DNA of 64,000 nt from Dioszegia crocea (Eukaryota; Basidiomycota; Tremellomycetes; Tremellales; Bulleribasidiaceae). A program made the position numbers and the translations under genes. The number at the start of each line of letters is the position of its first letter. Within the stretch, counting starts at the first letter, position 1. The notes below the pieces were generated by a model. The model was given only the letters and a program-made list of their open reading frames with translations. It was not told the DNA's origin and made no database searches. Below, in pieces: positions 11,600-23,406 of this stretch. Location of the stretch: positions 781,213-845,212 of the forward strand of contig BCKK01000009.1 in assembly GCA_001600615.1 (NCBI GenBank), given 5' to 3'.

Positions 11600-12820
11600 T
11601 CATACCATCGCCGGCGCATTCTGACCCTTGGCAGCGATACTCATTCTCAAACTCTGACCAAGCTTGACGAGTCTCTCTGGCCTCTTCTCCCCGACTCCTA
11701 AACTCTGACTTCCAAACCGCGCATCATTCACCCCATTGGAAGTAGGGATAGATCTCGCCACGCTGAAACTTTGTCCAGTACGCATGAGTGGCAAACTCCC
11801 CAAACCAGCACCAGCGCCAATCTCACTCGCTCGCCTTCGCCTCAATTCGTTACCTGACACATTCTCAGTCTGGGCTTCAGACCATTCGGGACCCATAGGC
11901 TTGACGCTGGGTAGAGCCATTGACTGAGGTAAGATGGCCGATTCTTTCTTGACGAATACAGGTGGGAGGCTGTCGCTTGGTCGTGCGGGTAGACCAATAG
12001 ATAATTTGAGAGCTTTGGGCAGGGGGAGAGAAGGAATGATGTTCGTCCCGCTGCCGGCGCCGGGTTTGGCGGCGGTGAGAATAGGTGTCGTTTTGGGTAA
12101 AGGGTAAGGTGCGGCCCAAGGACAAAGACTGCCTTTGCGCATGATTGGAGAGTTTGAAAAGGAGGAGGAAATGGATGAAGATCGGCTTCGGGATTGAAGG
12201 ACGGAGAAGCTGTCACCGAGACGGATTGCACGAAGGGACGTCTCACTGTCTGCGGAAGAAGATTGGTGGAGGGGAGGTTGGAAAGCGTCACTTGCGCGTC
12301 TGTCGGCTTGGGTAGGAGCTGTGGACAAGAAGGGGTCGGCAAAGTTGATAAGGACAGGAGGCTTGATATCGAGACTTGCGAAATCGAGATTCACCAAACC
12401 GATCTTGATGTCGGATTCGGGTGAAGAACCCGATTCTGAGGCAGAAACAATTCGGAAATTGTCAATGATGCCCATATTGGCGAGTGGGGCGGGGTGGGCG
12501 TCGGAGAGTAGAGTACGAGGGATGGAGTGGGGGTCTGATTCTTCTTCGTCCAATAGGGATTCGAGGGAGTGTCTTGCTCCTGGGCCGCCAGCAGGGATGA
12601 GTTCGGGGAGGGACGCGAGGTGGATAAGGAGAGGAGGATCAGCGAGGGAAGGTGATGAACGAGCCATGTTGAGTAGGCTGGTACGGGCGTAGGTCAGTGA
12701 AGGAGGAGGGGCGGGAGGGAGGACTGGTGTGCCGGCGTTGGTGATTGGTTGGACGCTGCTTCGTTAGCGGCCGGGTATGGGGTGCTTGTGGGGGGAGGCT
12801 TACAGCTTATGGGACATCAT
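11600..12820 (-). CDS. Hypothetical Ser/Pro-rich protein
   Basis: Not recognised. The long second exon carries 355 open codons from the internal ATG at 12667. A short first exon at 12820 (MMSHKL) joins it in phase through an intron with donor GTAAGC and a CGCTAACGAAG 3' end, giving about 400 residues. The protein is rich in Ser, Pro and Leu, with basic-plus-serine stretches such as SRSRSSSISSSFSNS and RRRRASEIG that look like kinase sites, and no membrane segment or known domain. It converges on the PTC1-like gene with about 140 bp between the stops. A signalling or scaffold role is possible, but nothing in the sequence shows it. Confidence 0.65.
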
Positions 12821-13600
12821 GATGTACTGTTTGCTTGTGAGTATTGCTGGTGGTCAGATATCTGAAGAGGAAAGAGAGGCGAAAATGAAAAAGGCAGATA
12901 GAAAGATAATGGACAGTGCGACCATACTAAGTCTAGCCATATATACCCCCTCTTGGACGACATACCGGTGCATTGTCCCTAGAATCTTCCTTAGGCGGTG
13001 TATGGTATCCTTTCTTCCTGCTACCCGCGAGTTAGGACAGGAGTCAGGGGTAGAAAGGAGGGTATGAGGGGGTTGGCAGGGCTGTGTGAGCTCGAATATT
13101 CAGCGTGGTTAGATGCCGGAGTGTGTTTGAAGGGGGAGTCGGGGCCGAGTTCCGGTGGGTTTTGGTTAGGGCCATATCCTGCGACATATCATGGTGAGAT
13201 TTCAAAGGGCAAGGAGTCAAATCGTAGATATCGATTCTGTGTCCCTCTCGGACCAGGACTAGTCGAGCTTGGGTGGCGAATCCGGAGATGCTCGGATGGT
13301 CAGAGTGGCCTGATCTCTCGCTTCCTTCGTAAATCTTTAATCGTATCGCGCTGGTTTGGAGACAGATCAGTATGGCAATAGCGTCAATCCTTGATGTGCG
13401 CGTCGATCATAATGGCCTTGCAGATCTTACATTTTGGGTGGTCGCCACTTGCCGCCACCCAAACGAAGTGATTGTAATCCGCCCCCTCACTTACGTTACT
13501 GGTCACAGCTGCAGCTGCATCAACAGCAACCTGAAATCAAGATCGACCTCATATCTCATATCTTAGATCTTACCTCGAACACTCCTACCGCACATTCAGA
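12821..13600. other. Divergent intergenic region between the 11600-12820 gene and ISA2
   Basis: No gene recognised. It holds an inverted repeat, TTTGGGTGG at 13433-13441 and CCACCCAAA at 13455-13463, about 140 bp upstream of the ISA2 start. Confidence 0.4.
13433..13463. repeat. Short inverted repeat upstream of ISA2
   Basis: Nine-base perfect arms separated by 13 nt. It could be a dyad regulatory site or a hairpin; no further evidence. Confidence 0.35.
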
Positions 13601-14416
13601 ATGTCCCGTACCCCAATCCTAGCCAGCCGGCTGGTCCGAGAGACAACCTATCGGCTCGGAGAATCATCCCGTTCAGCGCTCTTTACCCCATTTGCCGCTT
13701 TCCACTCTCGCCCGATCTCCCCTATACTACCCTTCACTCCCCCCACCTCTGCTCAAACTCCACCACAAAGACCACTCCAGAGCTTACGATCGCGTCGATA
13801 CGCTACAACTCTCGCATCGACCTCATCAGCCTCTCAACTTCCCGTCCTCCCTGCCAATCCTAAGATACAGGTCACACCCCCTTCTCTCGACCGGATAAAA
13901 GAGGATGGGTTCTTCGATGATGATGTGGCGCTTGTACCTGAAGACCAGGCAAAGATTGAGATTAGCCCCGAGGCTGTCACTGTAAGCTAACTTAATCCTG
14001 GTGATGTATCCCACTTGCCAATAGCTGACAAATCTCCAGCAATTAGCTTTGATAACATCTCGAGAACCGCCTGATGTACTTTCGAAAGCTAAGCTGGCGC
14101 TGAGAATCATGGTGGAGAGTGGAGGATGTCATGGGTATCAGGATAAATTGAGTTTGACGGAAGAGAGGAATGTGGATGATTAGTGAGTCAAACCAATGCT
14201 CAGGCGCGAAGATGTCCGGCTGACAAATCCAGCGTATTCCAACCGGAAGGCATCAATTGTATACCCGTCGTGATCGATCTTGTCTCTCTCGATCTGCTTA
14301 AGGGTTCCAGATTGCACTTTGCAACGGAACTCATTGGGTCATCTTTCAGAATAGACCATAATCCGCAGGCGAAAGACGGAGGGTGTGGATGCGGAGTAAG
14401 CTGGTCATTATCGTAG
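13601..14416 (+). CDS. ISA2: Iron-sulfur cluster assembly protein ISA2, mitochondrial (HesB/IscA family)
   Basis: Three exons (13601-13981, 14040-14183, 14233-14416) give about 236 residues. The N-terminal ~75 residues are Arg/Ser-rich without acidic residues, as in a mitochondrial presequence. The A-type scaffold domain follows: LRIMVESGGCHGYQ carries the first conserved Cys, and GGCGCGVSW near the C-terminus carries the CxC pair, so all three ligand cysteines are present. Isa2 works with Isa1 and Iba57 in making [4Fe-4S] clusters for aconitase and lipoate/biotin enzymes in the matrix. The second intron ends in GGCTGACAAATCCAG. Cys-Gly-Cys-Gly and the ESGGCHG signature make the call firm; Isa2 rather than Isa1 is inferred from the ESGGCHGYQ wording. 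Confidence 0.9.
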
Positions 14417-14526
14417 CATCATGTATATATAAAAGAGCGTGTAGAGATAAAGAATGTATCTAGGTTGTAAGAAAAGAATGTCCTCGTAGCAGAATTGTCC
14501 TTCTGAGATCCCGATCCCTCGTAGGT

Positions 14527-16827
14527 TTAATAACTCAGCCTGGCCGGTCCACCCCGCTTCGCCGGCGCTGACCCCGTCCTGATCGCCGTCCCATTCGCTG
14601 TTGTCCAGACAGACAGCGCAAGGTCTCCACCACACGTCTCTCCGGCGTTCCCGCTGCATTTTGCAGAGCATCGACTGGCACTGACGGCAAGTGACTGGTT
14701 GAGGACGTTACCACATCGGCATTCCTGCCGAGATCAGCTTCATCCGGGTTCCCAAGAATCAGACTTACCTGTGGCATAGATCCCTGATCCACCTGAGTGA
14801 ACTCCATACCGGCAAAGGCAAAGCCTCGGGTGGCGCAGTATGAGACACAGACCTCATTGGTCAAGCCCGAGTCGGTGTAGCTCGTCCCGTTGAGCGTTCT
14901 GGGACTGCCCTCGGCAAAGCATCCGACGTAAGCGGGCGCGATGGTAGAGTTGGCGAATGACCAGGTGGTGAGTCGGTTGGGTCCACCACAGGCTCGCTTG
15001 TTGTCGCCGGAGCAAGTCATACCGCAGTCTGAGCTCGGAGCAGCGATCGACCCAGCACCGAAAGCGTTGCCACAGTAGCATTCCTGATCATCAGTCAAGG
15101 TCATTTTGCCGTATGTGAAAGACTTACCGAGGAGTACTCAACCCCAGCGTACTTATATCCCTTCGTCTGACAAGTCGTCATGCAGATCTCAGGCGTCATG
15201 CTGCCGCTGGCAAAGGTGTACTCCTTGAGCGCCCGTCCACTACTCGCCTCCGTCATACAGCCGTTTTCGGCCCAGCCTGTCGGCAGAGCCAAGGTCGGGT
15301 ACATGCCCTTATTGTTATAAAGGGTGAGAGCGTTCGCACCGCCGCAAGCCTCATTGATGTTATTGGCGCAGTTGACATTACACTTGTCGTTGTTGAGGAG
15401 GGTGGTGTTGCTGGCGGTACCATGGATCTGGAAATCGCAGTAGCACTCTGGGCATCAGCGTGGCTCCGATCGGTAAACGTACCCTTTCCGAATTGTGTTC
15501 CAGCCAAAGGGAACCCCTGGCTCTGACACCAGGATACACAGGCTCCGCGGGTCATGTTGTTGTTGACGAAGCTGGCCCCTCGGAGAGATCGGCCGTCGGT
15601 GGATTCCGCCATACAGCCAACTAGATCGTAACCAGTAGGAATGACAGAGGTGAAGTCGGTGAAGGTGGTGGTGGGCTCAACGTAGCCTGGACTGGAGGGT
15701 TTGGTGCCGTTTCCAATCCAGATGGGGTTGTTTCCGGGGAGGAGGGGGATAGGGTGGCCATAACCGATATCCTCGTTAATCTGCGGGTTCTCAGGTTTGC
15801 ACCCGCTAGCCGCATCGTAGTCGAGGAAGGGAACAAAAGGTGGGCATTCCTTCAAATTACCAGCGACACCATTGTTGGCATTGCAACCGTCAATCGCCTC
15901 CTGGAGGACGTTTGTGCCGTTGACGAGGGACGGCCAGCCGTTGACAAAGTCACCGTGGAACCCGAAACCGGTCGTATCGCCGTTGGCGAATACCCAGGTA
16001 GGGTCTGAACCGTTGTTGTAAGGAAAGTTCTGGGTTTCGTAGATGAACTCGTAGAAGAGAGTGACGAGGTGGACAGGGTGGGAAGCCGGGCAATCTCCTC
16101 CGCCCTCGGGACCGCCAGACGCGAATGCCATGTGGGATTTGTGATCGGCAGAATCAAGATTCACGCCGTCCCAGCAAGAAGGGAAGTTGACCTATGATCA
16201 TCAGCTCGGTAAAAACACGCAAGATAGAGAAACTCACCTGAGCCCTCATGCCCTGCGGGCAGTTATGGTTGAAGAAGTTGTTCCTCTGGTCCCACGCCGG
16301 GTCTCCTCGGTGATCATTGTAGTAGTCCAGACAGACAAAACTGACAGCCTGATCTTCCGCTGAACCGCTGTATGATCTCCGGAAGGGGTTACCGCTGATC
16401 ATACGGAGTCCATCGGGGAAGGCGTGGATCTTGCCATTGCCGCGGGGGAGATAGTACGTGTTGACATAGGCGACAGTGATGAGTTGGTAGGTCTTGTCGG
16501 TGGGGTTGTAGTAGTATAGTTGGGGGACCCAGTAGTTGGACAGATCAACAGAGACGGGGGCGGTGGTGCATTTGGACCGACGGGCAGATTCGAATGACAT
16601 CGTCTTGTCAAAGTTACTGCCGCCGACAATACTGTGGACGTGACCCGAGACGGTTCCAGGGTTGACGATGCTTGGGGTGGATCAGCGCTCAGCACGCGTC
16701 AAGCAGAGGGCAGAGAGACTTACGGGTCAAGACGCGTAGTGACGAGGGTTTTCTGGGAGAGGATGAAGAAGGCATTTGAGGGTAAGGCTGCGAGGACCGC
16801 TAGGGCCGCGATAGCAGAAGTGAACAT
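14527..16827 (-). CDS. Secreted DUF1996 protein with three WSC domains
   Basis: A six- or seven-exon gene encodes about 675 residues. A signal peptide (MFTSAIAALAVLAALPSNAF) precedes a DUF1996 domain with the hallmark VNPGTVSGHVHSIVGG, SCWDGVN, HKSHMAFASGG and CPASHPVHL segments (about residues 35-290). After an SSPGYVEPTTTF linker come three WSC domains, each with GCM/GCF, CxxxC, ECYC or ECRC and CGG motifs. DUF1996 is a fungal secreted domain of unknown function; WSC domains are carbohydrate-binding modules of wall-stress sensors and secreted enzymes. The predicted C-terminus (GPARLSY) has no membrane segment, so this is probably a secreted wall-bound protein. Neighbouring genes are also secretory, which suggests a local group. 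Confidence 0.88.
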
Positions 16828-17373
16828 GGTCGGGTGTAAAGAACGAAGGGGGGAAAGAATGAAGGGGGAAAGAAAGAGGCCAGCTCTGTGTTATATGTAT
16901 GTCTGAAGTAGATGTTGTTGATGACATCGATGAAGGCCAGGTCCGAGGTACGAGAGGCGTACATTAGGTACGTACCCCATCAGCAGGGAGACGCGACGTG
17001 AAGGCACAGTTCAGGCACAGAGGTAGTAATTCAGGCACCAAGCTAAAAATGCGCTAAGAAAGACGCGTGTGGCTGATTACGGCATTAGATCTGGGTGGCG
17101 ACTCTAGGACCGGTGGCGGTAGAACTCTATAGATTATTGGCGGTTGGTATCGTCAGTAGAGACAGCAAGAAGGTAGACTAGGTTATACAAAGTCAGCGAG
17201 AGAGCAACTGCTAGTTAGAGTCGCTCCACTCCAGTATACGAATAACGTATTATCGTTCAATAAGCCGGTGGCGCGCGTCAACACAGCCTGGATCCAGTCA
17301 AGGTGATCTGATACATTGTCCGTGTTGTCATATATACAGGTCTGTAGAGTATGACGAAGTGGTATGTCATACA
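16828..17373. other. Intergenic region
   Basis: Promoter side of the WSC gene and 3' side of the next minus-strand gene. No gene recognised. Confidence 0.4.
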
Positions 17374-18807
17374 CTAGTCAGGTGTTGAGCCTATTTGTCA
17401 GCGGCGTCCCTCTTCACTCGTACTGGTCGCATGATCAAGCTTACCAGCTTTGTCAGGATGGCCATGGCCTTTGATGGGATTGCCGTACTCGTCACAGTCC
17501 TCGTCGGGCTTCGGAGCATGCACACTGGTGGTGGGTGCGGGAGTGATGGCAGGAGAAGTAGTGGTCGGCGCAGGAGGAGTAGTGGTCGGAGCGGGAGTGA
17601 CGGCAGTCGTACTGGTCGTCGGAACACCATTAACAGTGCTTGTCGTAGGCGTAGCAGGTGTCGCCGCGGGACAACTAGGGGTGATCGTCGTGGTCATTAC
17701 AGTGACGCATTCGACAGCTGCCGAGGATGTCGAGCCCGAGTTGACCAGAGAGGTCGTGGCGGAGCTTTCGGCCGGAATCTCACCTGGATCATTAGCACCG
17801 AGGTTGAGCGGTCAGGTCTCGAGTCAGGTGAAGATGCTCACGTTGCTCAGCAGATCCCCTCTTGTGATGTCCATTACCCCCGGACGGTGGGCAGGGGCAA
17901 TTATGAGCGCCATACGTGCGTCTATTGATACCTCGCTCCGGCAAAGATCCGGCCTTCTGGGTTTCGCAAGCGCAGGTATTGGTGGGAGCAGGAGGGTGCT
18001 GCTTGTCTGTCTCACAAGGAGTACTGGTAACAGGGGGCGGCTTCGGCTTGGTGGTAGGAGGTGGCGGGGGTGGTGTCACCACTGAGCTGGACGTAGTAGT
18101 AGTTGAAGCGCTCGTGATAGGCTATTTTGGGTCAGCTTTTGCCATTGACTCGATCGGGTGTCGTGCAAGTAACGGAAGGTGCACTCACAGGACCTGGAGC
18201 AGTCGTGAAGCTAGTGATCACCGCAGTAGATGACGGAGGCGGAACGTCGGTCGTGGGTGTCGTACTCTGAGACGTAATGATAGGTGTCTCGGAGGACGTA
18301 GTAGGCACAGCGTTGACCACGCTGGTAGTGGACAGTGGCGCCCCAGGACAGTCCGGAGAAGCCGTCACAGTCACCCAGGCGGTATTGCACGGGATCAGCG
18401 TTCCCGGAAGTGACATGGGTGTAGGTGTCGGCCTAGGCGGAGGCTGAATAAAGGTCGTCGGCATGTCGTGAGTCGGCACAGGGCCCCAGGGGCAAGACGT
18501 AGTGACTTTCGCCTGGTACTGCGAAGCCAAAGCCGTACAGGTCGCTTCTGGGAATTTACCAGATGACAAAACTTTGCAGCATGTGTCGTACATGTTGTCT
18601 CGACCAGGCTGAAGACCTGCGTCTTGGTTGCACTGTCAAGTCAGCTTGGACCCTAGGTGATAGGAAAGGCTAGCTTACCCCGACTTGGCATCGTCGATAA
18701 TCGAAATCTGCGGGTGGCTCATTATAGTAGTCATAGTAACAAGCATGAGAGATTCCGAGTAGGAGAACGACAGCGAAGAGGCTGGTGAGCGATAGACGTA
18801 GAGCCAT
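17374..18807 (-). CDS. Secreted Ser/Thr/Pro-rich protein with Cys-rich N-terminus
   Basis: Five exons give about 385 residues. MALRLSLTSLFAVVLLLG is a clear signal peptide. A Cys-rich segment follows (ACYYDYYNEPPADFDYRRC, CNQDAG, YDTCCKV), then long Pro/Thr/Ser tracts (TTPPAPTTTSPAITPAPTT) containing two related sub-repeats with VVNAVPTTS and TVNGVPTTS, each preceded by a short Cys/Pro motif (DCPGAPLSTT, SCPAATPATPTT). A second Cys patch (CACETQKAG, NCPCPPSGG) sits between them. The end is acidic and His-rich (DEDCDEYGNPIKGHGHPDKAGSTPD; stop 17374-17376). No GPI signal is seen. The composition fits a heavily O-mannosylated secreted or wall protein; no enzyme domain is visible. Intron phases are consistent throughout. 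Confidence 0.7.
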
Positions 18808-19647
18808 CTTGATGTATCTAAAAGCAGGTAAGATGCAAGGCGACGAGAGATTAGTTCGGGGGATGGGGGTTGGTTGATAAGGTAAGTACAAAGCTACTCA
18901 GGGCAATCAGCATCCCTTCTTTGTTCTCCTTGTTTCGGATGGTCAAACCACTCGCCCCGCAATCTCCTGAAGGATGCCAAAGGTCAAAGGATGGTACTCC
19001 AGGGATACCTTGCCAATCTGTGTTAGCAGTAATTCATGTAGCAGTCCCAGGCAGGTCTGCTTATTTGAACTGCCATCGATCAGAATTTGTTGAGGCCAGA
19101 GTCGAGGCTGTGACATGGGTACTAGAGCCACGAGTGCTGGCTCATAACTAGGACGGGATGGGGATGAGTCAGGAGCATTGCGGCTGTTGATGAAGTAAGG
19201 CGCATATCAGAGTTGCCTACGTGGCGTATTATATAGCCGTATATAATCACATCTGTCAACGTCAGCCTTAAGACCAGGAGATCTCTTAGAAAGCAGAAAG
19301 CTTACATAGATTCTCGCAGATATCCAGGTGCGGTCTGACTCACGAGCTAACCTTCTCCTGCAAGTATCAGTCACCCGAGACACCGGCGTGAAATGCACAC
19401 ACGTACGTACCAGCTTTGGCACCTCGGTGTCCTTTGACCGCTCTCCCGTGTCCCAGCGCCCGTCGGCACACGTATGATGACCCCTGGTCGAGACCAAAGG
19501 ACGGCGATCTTCAGTACGTTTCACTTCCAAATCTGGGCCAGGACCATGCGTCGATGGATCCAGTAACGATTGTTCATAGTCACGGCCAGAGCAGCTCTAA
19601 AGTCAGCGACTATCCTCAAGAGTCAAGACTCAAGATTGACTCACAAG
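18808..19647. other. Divergent intergenic region
   Basis: Shared upstream region of the 17374-18807 and 19648-21845 genes. No gene recognised; the short open frames here lack start context and composition bias. Confidence 0.4.
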
Positions 19648-21845
19648 ATGAAGCCACTCGCCCCGCTCCTGATCGCTGTGCTGTATACGATCCCGGTGAT
19701 TGTTCAAGCACAGCCACAGCGTGGTCATCCGACCCGAAACCTATACGATCCGGGAAAGCGAATGCTGCCGGACGTCGACCATCCTGGTAGCTCGACCTCG
19801 GACTACATCGCAGGCGCAGTAGATGTGCCCGGTTCACCTACGGCCATCTCGACAATACCATCATCATCGTCTAAAACTCAGATCGTGGCGGCAGTCGCAA
19901 CTTCCATCTCAGATCAGTCGACAGACGTGGCAGATCCCATGCCGAACAGCAAACCTCCATGTCCACTGCAGACATCCCATCCTGAAACACCCATCAAACC
20001 CGGTGCCGCCGAACTCTCAAGCAACTCAATCCCCACTCCGACCCCAACAAGTGTCACTCCGACTCAGCTCGTCGCTGGAGTTCCCACTTCATCGCCAATT
20101 CCATTAGATTTCGCAAATCCAATGGCGAAGACCAGTGCGCCTTGTCCATTGAATACCGGCAATGCGGCTTCTGCTCTGAGTGATTCCAGCTCGTCAAATT
20201 CGAATTCGCCAACAGGCAACACATGCGCCCAGGATGGACCTCACTCACTGGTTAAATGCTTATATGAACAAGCAGACTTGTCTCGAAAAGTCTGCTTGAG
20301 CGTCGGTGGCGGGTGCGCGGTGTTGGCGGAGTATCTGCCCATCTCGACTGATGATGAGCTGTCGTGTTGGCCTGATGTTCAAGTGGCGGCTCAAGTGTGT
20401 GCGCAGTGCGATGGGAGGGAAGGGGCATACGCTACTTATGATAAGTATCTTGATATGTGTCGAAATCAATATCCGATGACGGGTGGGATTGGCGCATCTG
20501 GGAATGGCACGGCTATGTCAAGCTCGGCAATGGCGGAAGAGAAGGGCGAGGGAGACGGAGTGGGAACGGGGGTGAAAGGCGGATCACCCACTGGAACCGG
20601 AAGTGAGACTGCGCCCGGAGGGGAAGCAGTCACTGGTGGAGATGGAGGGGAAGGGAGCAAGACGACATCAGTGTCTGCGAGTCACTCAGCACAAACAACG
20701 CCCGGGTCGGCTTTGGCATCGGAACTGGACAATACATCTGCAGGAGTCAGCAAATCAGCCTCGTCAACCGGCTCTAGTCCTACAATCGCCACTGACACAG
20801 CGAGCGCAACCTCAAATTCTGCCCCAGCCGGTATCTTCGCGAATGAAGGATTACTCACTACAGTGTCGCCAAAGACCTCGGACTCCATCAAAGCGACAAT
20901 GACTACGCCGTCGGCATCGGCGCATGAATCCAAGACGACGGCAGTCGGTGTAATATCGGGAGGAATGAGTCAGGATGATGACGTACCCATTACAGAGTTC
21001 ACTGCAGCTTCTTTGACTTCTTCTCCTACTTCATCAGCCATCAAAAGCGCCACTCCATCATCCTTGACTAAGCAACAACTTGGTTTCGCTTCAAACGCGA
21101 CCGAGTTGTTCTTTGCACAAGAACTGGATCCTGCATGTGGTGAGAAGGATGATGGGTGTACGACCTGGCAAGCTGCGGTCAATGTGAGTAGTGTCAAAGG
21201 TCATTGTGAGACCCATACTAAAGCTTTGATCAGATTGCCGATGGTGCGTCGATTTGCGCATCATCAAACTTTAAGGGCGCAGCAGACTGCTCGTCTTGTA
21301 TCGGAGCAGCGGGAGGTTTGGATCAGATAGTGTACAAAGCTCAGATGGAGGCTTATGGGTGGTATCGCAACAACTGTACACTAGCCACTGGAGGCAAGAA
21401 CAATGTAAGTACACTGTCCGATTCGTCAACGGTGAAGGCGTGCGCTGATGTCGACTAGGGCAATAGCACTACAACTCTGAATGCAGTCGAAGAGGTCGAT
21501 CCGGTCCGTCCGACGACACCTCTCAATGGGGTAGCGGCAACAGGCGTGCCAGTAGCCCTCAATGCGAATGCTGGAGCTGTAGCCGGGGGTGCTGTCGGAG
21601 CTGGAGCGGCAGTTGGAGGTGGGGCTGTGGGAGGGGTAGGGGTCGGATCCGGAGCCGGAGCTGGTGCAGGGACTGGTGTAGGAGCTGGAGCAAAAGCGCC
21701 AGTTTCTGGCCAGTATGCCGAAGCACAAGCAGCGCCAGCCGGACTTGTCCTAAAGGAGAATGGGGGAGGTCGACGATCCGAGTTCAGCCTGACACAAGCG
21801 GTGTCGATCGTCGGCGCGGGATTATTGGCTGTGATGCTGCTTTAA
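19648..21845 (+). CDS. Probable GPI-anchored serine-rich cell-surface protein
   Basis: Three exons give about 700 residues. The start at 19648 gives a signal peptide (MKPLAPLLIAVLYTIPVIVQA). A Ser/Thr/Pro-rich region is interrupted by a Cys-rich module (CAQDGPHSLVKC, SRKVCLSVGGGCAVLAEY, VCAQCDGREGAYATYDKYLDMC). After a long Ser/Thr/Gly linker a second, related Cys module follows (LDPACGEKDDGCTTW, ICASSNFKGAADCSSCIGA, YGWYRNNC), split by an intron. The C-terminus has a Gly/Ala-rich stretch (GAVGAGAAVGGG) and ends in a hydrophobic tail, LTQAVSIVGAGLLAVMLL, after GGGRRSE, the form of a GPI-attachment signal. Known fungal proteins of this build sit in the wall or plasma membrane. No catalytic motif is seen. 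Confidence 0.75.
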
Positions 21846-22013
21846 GCAAGTAGCCGAAGCGCTAAAGTTGTTGCTGAAGTGAAGGGGAGGAGGCGGAACG
21901 ACCATTGAGGCATGTTGTAAGATAGGTGAAAGTAGAGAAACCCCCACAAAAGGGGCCGAGGTGTCCAAAAGATGCATACCTTTTAGCCCCACCCTGAATC
22001 CGCCTCCTTGGCC

Positions 22014-23125
22014 TCAGGCAGATATCCGCGTCCCTCCAGATCTCCTTTCCAGAACCTGCATGAACTCCTCACTTAGCACGCCCTTCTTCTTGAGATCGTA
22101 GTCGTACATGACAATCGTGCTGTCGGCTGTAGCGGCAAGCTTGTTGTCCTTGAGGGACCAGAGGGCGTGGGCCATGCCGAATGCTGCGCGGGATGGGTTG
22201 ATGGAGTGGGGTTTGACAGCTATGAGCATCTGCGGTTATTAGTGATCATAATACTAAACAGTGATAAAGTGTATGTAGTGCTGAGGGGGAAGACGTACTG
22301 AATCTGGGTAGGTGAGTGGATGTCGATATCGGACCGAGACCTCCTTCAAGATGAAGCCCATCCCTTTTCCGTGCTGTCAGATATCAGCGAGCCGCTCGTC
22401 CATTGCGGAGAGACAAAGACATACCATCATATTCATCACCGCTTCAGTGGGCAAATCATCAACGAGCGTTTCAGCCCATCTCAATCTGGCACTCTCAAGC
22501 CATCGAACATAATTGACATTGTTGGCGTGTCTGGCTCATCAGCGCGTTTCTCGCTTATCTCTTCTTCCACTTCACCCACTCCTAAGATACCCTACCTGTC
22601 TCACAGGACTCACTGGAACATATCACAATCACCCCAAGCGACACTCCACTCCAAAACACCTTTCGGATCATACCCATTTTCCCTGAAATACTTCTGAGCC
22701 CCCTCCCTACCCGCCTCCAACCGCTCGAAGCTTGGTCTGAACTGATTAGTCTTCAATCCTTCGCCTATCTGATCCTCTGTGCCTTCCTGCGCTGGGCCAG
22801 AGACGGACTCTGGATCCCGCCATTGGATTTTAGGTGCACCATTGCTCGGTAGGCGTGATGACGAATGATCATCTTCGTGTGCTGGACCGGTCGTCCCTGG
22901 GGGTATATAGTATGGAGATTCGGGGTCTTGGAATTTGGCTAGTAGGTCCTGTGAGTGTCAGCTGAAGTCGGGATTGCGGAGCGGGTGAAGCGAAGGATGA
23001 GGAGGACCACTGTGGCTCACTCTGATTTTGCGAGACTCGCTGAGGCTTGCAGAGGCGTGCAGTCCTCTTCGAGCTGGTCTGATCACGGCTGTCAAGCGGC
23101 TGCAGGTCGTGCAGAGTGAACGCAT
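22014..23125 (-). CDS. Mitochondrial hot-dog fold thioesterase (4HBT-like)
   Basis: Five exons give about 290 residues. The start chosen at 23125 gives MRSLCTTCSRLTAVIRPARR, a basic amphipathic mitochondrial presequence followed by GLHASASLSES. The hot-dog domain begins WSVAWGDCDMFQ|HANNVNYVRWLESARL: the GDxDxxxHxNNxxYxRxxE pattern is the active-site signature of 4HBT thioesterases, which hydrolyse acyl-CoA esters. MGFILKEVSVRYRHPLTYPDS and FGMAHALWSLKDNKLAATADS continue the fold, and the end is ERRSGGTRISA. The substrate cannot be told. The gene is convergent with the GPI-protein gene, about 170 bp apart. Introns end in CTGATGAGCCAG and AGCTGACACTCACAG. Confidence 0.82.
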
Positions 23126-23406
23126 AAGGGTTTGAGCTGATCGAGGGTGATGTATGGTTGCCAGAGTCAAGCGAAATTTGCCTCGGAGCTTGCGGCTTTT
23201 TGCAGTAACCGGGACCTTCCGAGTCAACCTCATACGCCTCAAACGTACTGAGCATAATAACGATACATGGCTAAAAGAGTACAGATATGTACTATAAAAG
23301 AAACAATAACAACAAGATCCTACGTGTATATACAGTCCGTGATATTCGTGTGCGTGATAAAGTCGTGATGAGAGTCATTAGATCCGGGAAAACATAACAC
23401 CCTCGC

